From Croceibacterium aestuarii (lineage in GTDB: Bacteria; Pseudomonadota; Alphaproteobacteria; Sphingomonadales; Sphingomonadaceae), in the NCBI RefSeq assembly GCF_030657335.1, contig NZ_CP131039.1, forward strand, positions 1,178,001 to 1,242,000: DNA of 64,000 bases. Reading direction: 5' to 3'. The notes beneath the pieces were generated by a model. The model was not told the origin of the DNA. It saw only the letters and a list, made by a program, of their open reading frames with translations, and ran no database searches. Positions 51,462 through 60,071 of the stretch are shown here, in pieces; position 1 is the stretch's first letter; each line of letters begins with the position of its first letter. Made by a program: the position numbers and the translations under genes.

Positions 51462-53033
51462 ATGCAGATCGTCGAGACCACCAACGAAGGCCTCAAGCGC
51501 GCTTACAGCGTGACCATTCCCGCCAAGGATATCGAGGCGCGGATCGATGCCGAGGTGAAGAAAGTTGCCCCGCAGGTGCGCATGCCCGGTTTCCGGCCCG
51601 GCAAGGTGCCCGCCAATCTCATCAGAAAGATGCACGGAGAGGCGCTCCATTCCGACGCCTTCAACACCGCGGTGCGCGAATCGATCGACGAGTTGATGCG
51701 CTCGAACAAGCTGCGCCCGGCGCTGCAGCCCAAGGTCGATCTGGGCGACGGTTACGAACAGGGCAAGGACGCCGAGCTGACCGTCGAGCTCGAAGTGCTG
51801 CCCGAGATCGAGGTGCCGGCCATTGACGACCTCAAGCTCGAGAAGCTGGTCGTGCCGGTGGCCGATGCCGAAGTCGACGAGGCGCTCGCCAAGCTGGCCG
51901 AGAACCAGAAGAGCTACAAGGACGCGCCCAAGACGAAGAAGGCCTCCGACGGCGACCAGTTGATCATCGACTTTGTCGGCCGCGTCGACGGCACAGAGTT
52001 CGAAGGCGGTAAGGCCGAAGGCGCCCCGCTGGTGCTCGGCTCGGGCCAGTTCATTCCCGGCTTCGAAGAGCAGCTGACCGGCGTGAAAGCGGGCGATGAG
52101 AAGACCATCACCGTGACCTTCCCCGAGGACTATCCGGCCGAGCATCTCGCCGGGAAGCAGGCCGAATTCGACATCACCGTCAAGGAACTCAAGGTTCCCG
52201 GCGAAACCAAGGTCGACGAGGACTTCGCCAAGTCTCTCGGTCTCGAGAGCCTCGACCAGCTCAAGGGTCTCCTCAAGGGCCAGCTCGAGCAGGAAACCGC
52301 CGGCCTGACCCGCACGCAAATGAAGCGCCAGCTGCTCGACAGGCTCGCCGCCGACCATGATTTCGCCGTTCCACCGGCGATGGTGGAAGCCGAGTTCGAC
52401 CAGATCTGGGAGCAGCTTCAGGCCGAAGCCGCCAAGGAAGAGGACCCGGCCGCCGCGCTCAAGGAGATCGAGAGCGAGAAGGACGACTACAAGCGGATTG
52501 CCGAGCGCCGCGTGCGCCTCGGCCTGCTGCTGTCCGAGATCGGCCAGGCCAACGGTGTCGAGGTCTCCAACCAGGAGATGCAGATGCTGGTTCAGCAGGC
52601 GGCCCAGCAGTACCGCCCCGAGGACCGGGAGAAGTTCGTCGAATACGTCCGCAACGAGCCGATGGCCCAAGCCCAGCTGCGCGCCCCGCTTTACGAAGAC
52701 AAGGTCGTCGACTTCCTGTTCGACAAGGCCGAAGTGACCGAGCGCGAAGTGACTCGCGAGGAGCTCGAGGCGGCGATCGAGGCCGAAGAAGCGACCGACG
52801 AGATTACCCCTGGCAAGTCGGCGGAGAAGAAGAAGCCGGCTGCCAAGAAGCCCGCGGCGAAGAAGGCTCCGGCCAAGAAAGCCGAACCGAAGGCGGAAGC
52901 GACTGCCGCCAAGCCTGCGGCCAAGAAGGCTCCGGCGAAAAAGCCCGCTGCCAAGGCAGAGGCCAAGCCGGCCAGCGAAAAGAAGCCCGCAGCCAAGAAG
53001 CCGGCCGCGAAGAAAGCTTCGGCCAAGAAGTGA
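51462..53033 (+). CDS. tig: Trigger factor with histone-H1-like C-terminal tail
   Basis: A 523-residue ribosome-associated chaperone and peptidyl-prolyl isomerase. The N-terminal ribosome-binding domain holds the signature GFRPGKVP (about 42-49). The FKBP-type PPIase domain (about 155-245) has DGDQLIIDFVGRVDGTEFEGG, and the C-terminal chaperone arms extend to about 445. After that comes an unusual about 70-residue Lys/Ala/Pro-rich tail of (A/P)AKKPAAKK repeats, like histone H1 or AlgP-type tails; trigger factors normally end near residue 430-450. The tail could bind nucleic acid or ribosomal RNA (inference). ATG 51462 is the family start. Confidence 0.95.
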   Translation: MQIVETTNEGLKRAYSVTIPAKDIEARIDAEVKKVAPQVRMPGFRPGKVPANLIRKMHGEALHSDAFNTAVRESIDELMRSNKLRPALQPKVDLGDGYEQGKDAELTVELEVLPEIEVPAIDDLKLEKLVVPVADAEVDEALAKLAENQKSYKDAPKTKKASDGDQLIIDFVGRVDGTEFEGGKAEGAPLVLGSGQFIPGFEEQLTGVKAGDEKTITVTFPEDYPAEHLAGKQAEFDITVKELKVPGETKVDEDFAKSLGLESLDQLKGLLKGQLEQETAGLTRTQMKRQLLDRLAADHDFAVPPAMVEAEFDQIWEQLQAEAAKEEDPAAALKEIESEKDDYKRIAERRVRLGLLLSEIGQANGVEVSNQEMQMLVQQAAQQYRPEDREKFVEYVRNEPMAQAQLRAPLYEDKVVDFLFDKAEVTEREVTREELEAAIEAEEATDEITPGKSAEKKKPAAKKPAAKKAPAKKAEPKAEATAAKPAAKKAPAKKPAAKAEAKPASEKKPAAKKPAAKKASAKK

Positions 53034-53040
53034 TGTCCTG

Positions 53041-53063
53041 AGGGGCGGCCGCGCGCCGCCCCT
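53041..53063. terminator. Shared hairpin between convergent tig and TonB receptor genes
   Basis: A perfect 9-bp stem (53041-53049 with 53055-53063, 5-nt loop) fills the 30-bp gap between the two stop codons. There is no clear T-run on either side, so it may act as a bidirectional 3'-end or processing structure. Confidence 0.55.
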
Positions 53064-55256
53064 TCAGAAGCTACCCGACACGAACAGGTTGAACACGTAT
53101 CCGATGCCGCGGCGGCGGTCTTCGTGAAACAGCAGCTGCGCGCTGTCGCGCGGTCCGGCGTAGACCCAGCGGTCGAGGATGGACTTGCCGCGAAACAGGT
53201 TGGCGATCCGCGCCCTGACCTTCAGGCCGAGCAGATCCTTGTGTTCGATGAATAGGGCCCCGAAAGTCGGATTGTTGAAATCGTAGCCGAACTCGCTGAT
53301 GCGGAAGTAAGGGGCGAAGATCGTCCGCCGGAATTCTGCGCCCCAAGCCAAATCGGTGCGCGGAACGTCGTGGCGGAAATCGAGCTCGATCTGTTTGCGG
53401 CGCGCCCGGTCGAACGAGCGCGCGATGCCGGTCAACGGATCGGCAAGATTCGAATCCTCGATCTGCATGCGCAAGTCCAGCTTGGCGCCAGTGAAACCGA
53501 TCGGATCCATGCGCCAGGTCCCGTCGATCGAATAGCCGCTGCGGCTCGCGCTGGGCACGTTGCCGGTCGATTCGCCGCCGCCGGGCACGGGAACCACTGT
53601 CAGATAATCTTCGATGCGGTCGTGGAACAGGTGGATCGTGGCCGATCCCCAGGCGCCGAAATTCTGCGTCATGTCCAGACGGAATTCCCAGCTTTGCGGC
53701 GGACGCAGCTGGTTGTTGCCGGCGTCGGTGTTGTCATTCGACAGGTTCACCGCAGCGAGGAAATCGGAGAAGTTGAGCTGGCCGACCCGGCGGGCGACCT
53801 CGAACGACAGGTCGAACGCCTGGTTCGGCTTCCATGCAAAGTTGAGCGTGCCCTTGGGACGCAGGAAGGAGCGCGACAGGGCGTTGCTGCCGGTCTGCGA
53901 AATCGTGGAATGTTCGCCGCCGAGCGACAGCTGTAGCGAAAGGTTGCCAGTCAGCGGGCGTCCGTAAGTGAGGATTGATTCATAGCGATCCTCCCGCACC
54001 CCGCCGGTTCCGGCAGGGAAGGGAATTTCGACGAACGAACCGGAGGTGTCCAACAGATAGAGCGAAGCCGAAGTGTCGAGCCGGTTGAAGGCCGCCTCGC
54101 CCGAGAACTGCCAGTCGCCGCCGAGCATGGCCCAGCTGTATTCCGCCCTGCCGATCCGTTCACCCTCGTCGGTCACGCTCGTGTAGCGAGTGCCGAGATC
54201 GGGCCGGCCATCGGCGATCGAGAGGATCGACTGCGTTCGGAAATTGGCATGATCCGAGCTGTCGAGCGCGATGAGCTTCAGTCGGCCGGGGCCGAACGGG
54301 AATTCTATGTCTCCGCTGATCTCGTGGTCGCGGCCCGTATTCTTCGTTCGCAGCGCCTCGAGGAGCGGTGTCGCGCCGGGGTCGGGGCGGTGCTCGTCCT
54401 CGCGCGAATCGGACCAGCGCCGGCCATAGCTGAGATTCAGGTTGGCGGTGGCCTGGCCGAGGTCGAAGCGCACCGTCGCGCCGAGCTTGGGCGTGTCGAA
54501 CTTGGAGGAGTTCTCGCTGTAGCGCGCGTCGATCACGCCGAAACGATCGGTGATGAAGTTGGGCCCGCCCGAACCGCCGTAGAACGAATCGTTGCGCAAC
54601 GAGAGCGTCCAGGCCGCCTTGCCGGTCGTCCCGGAAACCGAGACGTCGCCCTGAGTCAGGCGTATCGGCGCCGGCCCGGTCGAAGCTTGCGGACGCCATT
54701 CGAAGCGGCCGGACATCCCGCTGGACTTGGCGATCACATTGGCAACCCGTCCGGACAGGCCAGGGATGTTGAGGTTCGAACCGTCGACGATCTCGATACG
54801 GATCACGTCGTCCGCCGCAATGCGGGCCAGTTGATCGTCGACGTTGGTCGACTTGCTGGTCAGCCGTTCGCCGTTGACGAGCACGTTGCCCGAGGCTTGG
54901 CCGAGGCCGCGCTGCTGGTTCCCGCCTCCGAAACCACCGCCCCCACCTTCGATACTGAAACCCGGCACGTTCTTGAGCATCTCGAGAGCGTTGCGCGGGG
55001 CGTAGCGGGCGAAGTCTGCGGGGGTGTAGACCTGCCGCTCGCCGATGGTGGCGTCGGCAGCGGCTGTGGCGCCGAGCTCCGAGTGCCCGGTGGACGGCGT
55101 TTGCTCGTTTGATGTGTCTGCGCCGGCCTGCGCCAAGGCTTCGCCAGTCGCAGAAACCTGTTCCTCGGTCGTGGCGGCGTCCTGCGCGGCGGCGGGGTGT
55201 GCGCCTAGCGCAATGACGAGGGCGCTCAACGGCGCCATGCCGATCGTCCCCCGCAT
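53064..55256 (-). CDS. TonB-dependent outer-membrane receptor
   Basis: A 730-residue receptor. The signal peptide (about 1-24) is followed by a Gln/Thr/Ala-rich spacer and then a plug domain (about 75-165: YTPADFARYAPRNALEMLKN, VLVNGERLTSKSTNVDDQL, IEIVDGSNLNIPGLSGRVANV). A 22-strand-type barrel continues to the end (GIGYVFNLFVSGSF, aromatic last residue). The plug with VPGF and GLSG motifs is of the sphingomonad carbohydrate/peptide-uptake kind; the substrate is not known. It is a close paralog of the receptor at 56875-58983; both flank the amidase gene on the same strand. Confidence 0.9.
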   Translation of the reverse strand: MRGTIGMAPLSALVIALGAHPAAAQDAATTEEQVSATGEALAQAGADTSNEQTPSTGHSELGATAAADATIGERQVYTPADFARYAPRNALEMLKNVPGFSIEGGGGGFGGGNQQRGLGQASGNVLVNGERLTSKSTNVDDQLARIAADDVIRIEIVDGSNLNIPGLSGRVANVIAKSSGMSGRFEWRPQASTGPAPIRLTQGDVSVSGTTGKAAWTLSLRNDSFYGGSGGPNFITDRFGVIDARYSENSSKFDTPKLGATVRFDLGQATANLNLSYGRRWSDSREDEHRPDPGATPLLEALRTKNTGRDHEISGDIEFPFGPGRLKLIALDSSDHANFRTQSILSIADGRPDLGTRYTSVTDEGERIGRAEYSWAMLGGDWQFSGEAAFNRLDTSASLYLLDTSGSFVEIPFPAGTGGVREDRYESILTYGRPLTGNLSLQLSLGGEHSTISQTGSNALSRSFLRPKGTLNFAWKPNQAFDLSFEVARRVGQLNFSDFLAAVNLSNDNTDAGNNQLRPPQSWEFRLDMTQNFGAWGSATIHLFHDRIEDYLTVVPVPGGGESTGNVPSASRSGYSIDGTWRMDPIGFTGAKLDLRMQIEDSNLADPLTGIARSFDRARRKQIELDFRHDVPRTDLAWGAEFRRTIFAPYFRISEFGYDFNNPTFGALFIEHKDLLGLKVRARIANLFRGKSILDRWVYAGPRDSAQLLFHEDRRRGIGYVFNLFVSGSF

Positions 55257-55343
55257 CCTGTGCCCCGCTCGTTGACTTTGCCCGATCTGCCGGACGTTTT
55301 CGATTAGCTTCCCAGCGATACTGTGCCAACCCGCACCCGTGTA

Positions 55344-56834
55344 TTATTGTGTAGCAGGCGGTTGCCAGCGTCCAAACGATGGCACGGCCAGCTTGGCGCT
55401 GCGGGCGCGCTCGTAAGCCGCACCGATTTGGAGCATGTCCGCATCGCGCCACTTCGCGCCGATGAAGCTGATGCCGACCGGCAAACCTTCGACCGCGCCC
55501 ATCGGAACCGTCAGGTGCGGATAGCCGGCGATCGCCGCCAGGCTGCCTGCGCCGATCGAGCCGTTGTAATGGTCGCCGTTGACGAGGTCCGTGGTCCAAG
55601 CGGGGCCCACCGTGGGGGCGACCAGCACCGCGAGCCGGTTCTCGGCCAGCAGCTTGTCGATTCCCTCGGCACCCGCCAGCCGCAGGCTGTCGGCCCGGGC
55701 TTTGCGATAGGCCTCCGCGTCGGTGGTCTTTTCGGCCTGTTCGAACAAGCCCTGCCCGAACCAGCGCATCTCCTGCTCGACGTGTGCGTCATCGAAGGCG
55801 ATGGCATCGGCCAGCGTGCGGATCGGAATCTCGGCCGGCGAACCGCCGAGATATGCCGCCAGGTCGCGGCGCAGTTCGTATAGCAGGACGGTCAATTCTG
55901 CAGCGCCCATTTCCTCGGGCGGATCGTAATCGAGTTCGACGATCTCTGCCCCGGCGCGCCGCATGTCGGCCAGCGCGGCATCGAACAACGCGGCGACCTT
56001 TCGGTCGTTACCGACCGCGCTGCGCAACACTCCCACACGCTTGCCCGCGAGCGAAGCGGTCGCGAGCCCGGCGGTGAAGTCGGTCAGGTGCTTGTCGGCG
56101 TCGGCAGTCGCCAGGTCGGCCGTATCGCTCCCGGCGATCGCGCTCAACAGCAAGGCGGCGTCTTCGACGCTCCGCGCCATTGGACCGGCGGTGTCCTGGC
56201 TGGCGCTTATCGGCACGATGTGAGTGCGGCTGACCAGCCCAACGGTCGGCTTGAAGCCGACGATGCCGTTGACGCTCGCCGGGCACGTGATCGAGCCGTC
56301 GGTCTCGGTGCCGATTGCGGCCCAGGCAAACCCGGCGGCAACCGCAGCTCCGCTTCCCGAGGACGAGCCGCAGGTATTGCGGTCGATCGCGTGCGGGTTC
56401 CTGGTCAGCCCGCCAACCGCGCTCCACCCGCTGGTCGAGTTCGATGAGCGGATGTTGGCCCACTCCGACAAGTTCGTCTTGCCCAGCACCACCCCGCCGG
56501 CCCGGCGCAGCCGGGCGATCAGCGGCGCATCGCGCCCCGTCCGGTTGCCGGCGAGCGCCAGACTTCCTGCGGTCGTGGGCCATTCGCGGGTCTCGACGTT
56601 GTCTTTGACCAGCACGGTGCGACCGCCGAGCGGCAGGCCGGCCCTCTCTGCTGCCTGCGCTTCAGCTGCGGCGGTCTCGGGATCGAGAGATACGATGACG
56701 GCGTTCAGCGATGGCCCATCGTCGTCGAGGGCAGCGATCCGCTCGAGATACGTCCTGGCGGCAGCGCCCGCGTCCGCATGGGCGGAGGTGGCGAGGGCGA
56801 GCGCCGCGAGCGACGCTGGAAGTGCGATCTTCAT
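55344..56834 (-). CDS. Secreted amidase (amidase signature family)
   Basis: A 496-residue hydrolase. Signal peptide MKIALPASLAALALATSAHA, then the amidase-signature core. The catalytic Lys is in TVLVKDNVETREW (about 78). The Gly/Ser-rich stretch DRNTCGSSSGSGAAVAAGFA (about 150-170) bears the cis-Ser, and the nucleophile Ser lies in IGTETDGSITCPAS (about 178). LTVPMGAVEGLPVGISFIGAKW is the conserved C-terminal block. An exported amidase between two TonB receptors suggests periplasmic processing of an imported amide or peptide. ATG 56834 is chosen for the clean leader. Co-oriented, 41 bp after the upstream receptor stop. Confidence 0.9.
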   Translation of the reverse strand: MKIALPASLAALALATSAHADAGAAARTYLERIAALDDDGPSLNAVIVSLDPETAAAEAQAAERAGLPLGGRTVLVKDNVETREWPTTAGSLALAGNRTGRDAPLIARLRRAGGVVLGKTNLSEWANIRSSNSTSGWSAVGGLTRNPHAIDRNTCGSSSGSGAAVAAGFAWAAIGTETDGSITCPASVNGIVGFKPTVGLVSRTHIVPISASQDTAGPMARSVEDAALLLSAIAGSDTADLATADADKHLTDFTAGLATASLAGKRVGVLRSAVGNDRKVAALFDAALADMRRAGAEIVELDYDPPEEMGAAELTVLLYELRRDLAAYLGGSPAEIPIRTLADAIAFDDAHVEQEMRWFGQGLFEQAEKTTDAEAYRKARADSLRLAGAEGIDKLLAENRLAVLVAPTVGPAWTTDLVNGDHYNGSIGAGSLAAIAGYPHLTVPMGAVEGLPVGISFIGAKWRDADMLQIGAAYERARSAKLAVPSFGRWQPPATQ

Positions 56835-56874
56835 GTCCCGCACCCTGCCACCCCGGAGGGCGGGGCGGAAGGGG

Positions 56875-58983
56875 CTAGAAGTTACCCTTGATGGTGATGC
56901 GGTAAATCGTCGAAATGTCGTTTCGCACGTCTTCGACGAAGAGAAGCGGCGAGCGGTCGCGCAGGCCCGAGTAGACGTATCGCTTGTTGATCGATTCGCC
57001 GGCCGTGAGGTTGAAGACATTGAGGCTGGCGGTCAGTCCGAAGACATCCTTGTTCTCGATGAAGGCATAGGTGTAGATCGGGCCCTCGTAGTTCACTCCG
57101 GTCTCGTAGAGCCGAACGTAGTGTTCGTTGAGCTGCGACTGGAAGCCCGCACCCAGCGCCCAGTTGCTCTTCGGCACGTCCCAGCGCAGCGTCGAATCGT
57201 GGTTGAGATAGGTCTGGCCGCTGAACGGGCGGTGCTCGCCGGTCAGCGGGTCGGGCAGCGAGGTGTGCTCGTACGTCGTCGAGGTGGTAAGCTTGGCACC
57301 TTTCCACCCGAGCGGGTCGAGGTTGATGGTGGCGTTGAATGCCACGCCCAGAAGCTTGGCCGTACCGTCGATGTTGCCCGGCGATTCGCCTCCGGGCACG
57401 GGAACGATGTCGATGTAGTCTTCGATAAGCTGGCCATATCCGCGCAGCGTCGCCGAGCCCCACTTGCCGAGGTTTTTCTTGACCTCCAACTCGCCTTCCC
57501 AGGCTTGCTGCGGGACCAGCCGCACATTGCCGGCGTTGCTGTTGTTGTTCTGCAGGTCCACCGTGGCGAGGAAGGTGCCGAACGATAGCTGGCCCACCGT
57601 GCGCGCCGCCTTGAGCGAGAGATCGAGGCCTTTATGCGGCGTCCACGCGAGCGTCAGCGAACCCTTGGGGCGCCAGAACTCGCGAGTCAGGCCGTTCATC
57701 CCGGTCTGCGACAACTTGGAATATTCCCCGCCGACGCCGAACTGAAGCGTCAGGCCGCCGGCCAGCGTGCGATTGTGCGTCAGGATCGACTCGTAACGGT
57801 CTTCGGTCACGTTTCCGCCGCCGGCCGGCAGCGGCTGGTTGTCGAACTCGCCGTTAGGCAGGAGGGGACCGAAGGTTGCGATGCGGTTGAGGCGATTGAA
57901 CGCCGCCTCTCCGTCGAGCTCCCAGTTGCCGCCGAGCATGTCCCAGCGATATTCGGCGCGGCCGATCCGTTCTCCCGACCTGCTGTCGGTCCAGAAGCGG
58001 CTGCCGATTGTGGGCTGGCCGTCGTCGAAGATGTAGTACGACGTCGCCGGGCCGTCGCTCTGCTCGAAACGCTCGATGCCGATCAGCTTTAGCCGGCCCG
58101 GTCCGAGGCCGAACTCGACGTCGCCGCTGATGTCGTAGTTGTAGCCTTTGTCGATGTTCTGGAAGTTGCGGCGGTAGCTCACGTAGCCGAGCGGGTGGCG
58201 ATATTCGTTGTCCACGAAGCGGGTGTCGGAGAGGCCGTATGTGGCGCTCAAGTTGACGATCGTGTCACCCGGCGGCGTCCACTTGAGACGGCCACTAATC
58301 TGCGGGTATTCGCCCTTGGTATATATGAGTTTTTCGCGCGTTTCGATGACGTTGCCGGCCGCATCGTAGATCAGCGTACCGCGACCGCCGCCCGCTCCGC
58401 CGCGCCCCGTGCCGTGGGAGATGGCGGCGGACCAATCGAGCCTGTCGTTCGACCCGCTGACGGACACTTCGCCGCCGCCGTAGCTCGGGCGTGCGTACTT
58501 TGGCCTGAAGTTCGCGCGATATTCGAACCTGCCGCTGATGCTGCCACCCTTGGTGATGACGTTGGCGACCTGGCCGGACAGGCCGGGGATGCCGAACGTC
58601 GCGCCGTCGACGATCTCGATCCGCACCACCCGGGCGACCGGGATACGCGAGAGCTGGTCGACCACGCTGTCCGACTTGCTGGCCAGCCGCTCACCATTGA
58701 GCAGGACATTCTGGTTGGCCTGGCCAAGGCCGCGCCCCTGGTCCGTCTGGTTGATCGTGAAGCCCGGCACCTGCTCGAGCATGTCGAGCGCGCTGCGCGG
58801 GGCGAATCGGGCGAAGTCCTCGGGCGTGTAGACCTCGCTTGCGCCGGTCTTGCTGGCGCCGCCGCTGGCGTCGACCGCCGGTGCCGGGGTTGCTTGGTCT
58901 TCCTGCGCAAGGGCGGGAGCGGACGCCGCGCAAAGCGCGAGCGCGGCGCATGTGGTGAGGCACGCGATGACAGTTGTTTTCAT
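56875..58983 (-). CDS. TonB-dependent outer-membrane receptor (paralog)
   Basis: A 702-residue receptor. Signal peptide MKTTVIACLTTCAALALCAASAPALAQ begins at ATG 58983, preceded by a near-perfect AGGAGGGG. The plug (about 50-140) has YTPEDFARFAPRSALDMLEQ, VLLNGERLASKSDSVVDQL and IEIVDGATFGIPGLSGQVANV, nearly parallel to the other receptor of this locus. Shared barrel landmarks include GRAEYRWDMLGGNWELDGEA and EDYIDIVPVPGGESPGN. A longer in-frame reading upstream (to 59625) runs through the clpP gene on the other strand and is not real. First gene of receptor-amidase-receptor. Confidence 0.92.
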   Translation of the reverse strand: MKTTVIACLTTCAALALCAASAPALAQEDQATPAPAVDASGGASKTGASEVYTPEDFARFAPRSALDMLEQVPGFTINQTDQGRGLGQANQNVLLNGERLASKSDSVVDQLSRIPVARVVRIEIVDGATFGIPGLSGQVANVITKGGSISGRFEYRANFRPKYARPSYGGGEVSVSGSNDRLDWSAAISHGTGRGGAGGGRGTLIYDAAGNVIETREKLIYTKGEYPQISGRLKWTPPGDTIVNLSATYGLSDTRFVDNEYRHPLGYVSYRRNFQNIDKGYNYDISGDVEFGLGPGRLKLIGIERFEQSDGPATSYYIFDDGQPTIGSRFWTDSRSGERIGRAEYRWDMLGGNWELDGEAAFNRLNRIATFGPLLPNGEFDNQPLPAGGGNVTEDRYESILTHNRTLAGGLTLQFGVGGEYSKLSQTGMNGLTREFWRPKGSLTLAWTPHKGLDLSLKAARTVGQLSFGTFLATVDLQNNNSNAGNVRLVPQQAWEGELEVKKNLGKWGSATLRGYGQLIEDYIDIVPVPGGESPGNIDGTAKLLGVAFNATINLDPLGWKGAKLTTSTTYEHTSLPDPLTGEHRPFSGQTYLNHDSTLRWDVPKSNWALGAGFQSQLNEHYVRLYETGVNYEGPIYTYAFIENKDVFGLTASLNVFNLTAGESINKRYVYSGLRDRSPLLFVEDVRNDISTIYRITIKGNF

Positions 58984-59141
58984 AGCCCCTCCTAAGATTC
59001 GGCCGCCGCGCTCGCAGCGGTCCATCGACGGGCGGCAATATTCTCCCGATGTCGGGCGATTGGGCCGACCAACGGCCATGCCGGACCGACGAACTGCAAA
59101 TCCTCCCCGCCATCCCTGCGCGCAACCGTTTGGGCAAGCCC

Positions 59142-59170
59142 CTTGAACATCGCGCGCCCAGGCGCGACAT
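59142..59170 (+). promoter_or_regulatory. Possible heat-shock (RpoH) promoter of clpP
   Basis: CTTGAA at 59142-59147 and CGACAT at 59165-59170 with a 17-nt spacer resemble the sigma-32 elements CTTGAA and CNCCAT/CYTATNT. It lies about 30 bp before the clpP start, and clpP is sigma-32 controlled in other proteobacteria. The -10 fit is modest. Confidence 0.4.
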
Positions 59171-59199
59171 AGGCGCCGCATCACCACTCGAGAGGACTT

Positions 59200-59892
59200 A
59201 TGATCGACCTGTTCGGTACCAGCAACGCGCAAGGCAAGTTTACGCAGGATCCCGTCACCGGCGCCCTGGTGCCCGTCGTCGTCGAAAGCACCAGTCGCGG
59301 CGAGCGCAGCTTCGACATCTTCAGCCGCCTGCTGCGCGAACGCATCGTGTTCGTGACCGGCGAGGTCGAAGACAACATGGCCTCGCTGATCGTCGCTCAG
59401 CTGCTCTACCTCGAGAGCGAGAACAGCCGCGACATCTCCATGTACATCAACTCGCCGGGCGGCGTGGTCACCGCCGGCATGGCGATCCATGATACCATGC
59501 AGTACATCAAGCCGCGGGTTTCGACCGTCGTCGTCGGCCAGGCCGCTTCGATGGGCAGTTTTCTGCTTGCCGCGGGCGAGCCGGGTATGCGCATCGCGCT
59601 GCCCAACAGCCGCATCATGGTCCACCAGCCGAGCGGCGGCGCGCGCGGCATGGCCAGCGACATCGAAATCCAGGCCAAGGAAATCCTGCGCATCCGCCAG
59701 CGAATGAACGAGCTTTACGTCAAATACACCGGCCAGTCGCTGACCGACATCGAGAAGGCGCTCGACCGCGACACCTTCCTCGAGGCTGACGAGGCGCTCA
59801 AGTTTGGGATTGTCGACAAGGTGTTCGAGACTCGCCCGGCGACCGACGAAGTCGGCGACACCAGTGGATCGGGTGGAGGCGCACCCGACTGA
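59200..59892 (+). CDS. clpP: ATP-dependent Clp protease proteolytic subunit
   Basis: A 230-residue serine peptidase that forms the double-heptamer barrel fed by ClpX/ClpA. Nucleophile Ser in [14 protein letters not shown] (about 113), His in [14 protein letters not shown] (about 138) and Asp in [12 protein letters not shown]. The N-terminal axial-loop region ([27 protein letters not shown]) is typical. A short acidic/Gly C-terminal tail ([12 protein letters not shown]) extends beyond the core. GAGAGGA precedes the ATG. Followed by clpX after 179 bp. Confidence 0.97.
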   Translation: MIDLFGTSNAQGKFTQDPVTGALVPVVVESTSRGERSFDIFSRLLRERIVFVTGEVEDNMASLIVAQLLYLESENSRDISMYINSPGGVVTAGMAIHDTMQYIKPRVSTVVVGQAASMGSFLLAAGEPGMRIALPNSRIMVHQPSGGARGMASDIEIQAKEILRIRQRMNELYVKYTGQSLTDIEKALDRDTFLEADEALKFGIVDKVFETRPATDEVGDTSGSGGGAPD

Positions 59893-60035
59893 TCGGCAAA
59901 CGAAAGCTTGTCACCGACTGGCGAAAAACTGTAGCGTTTTGGCAACCCTGCTCCTTCAGGCTGGCGCAAGCTGGGGGGATTAAGGATGGGGCCAATTGAT
60001 TTGAAAGGTCGGGGGTCTACATTGTCCCGACGAAA

Positions 60036-60057
60036 CCCGCGCCACGTTTGGCGCGGG
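60036..60057 (+). promoter_or_regulatory. Stem-loop in the clpX leader
   Basis: A perfect 8-bp stem (60036-60043 with 60050-60057, 6-nt loop) ends 3 nt before the AGGA of the clpX ribosome site and 14 nt before the ATG. It could modulate translation or mark the end of a processed clpP transcript. Function is not shown. Confidence 0.4.
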
Positions 60058-60071
60058 AACAGGATTGAAGA

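Noticed and set aside
58984-59625. N-terminal extension of the second TonB receptor
   Set aside because: It would run antisense through clpP; ATG 58983 has an excellent ribosome site and a signal peptide.
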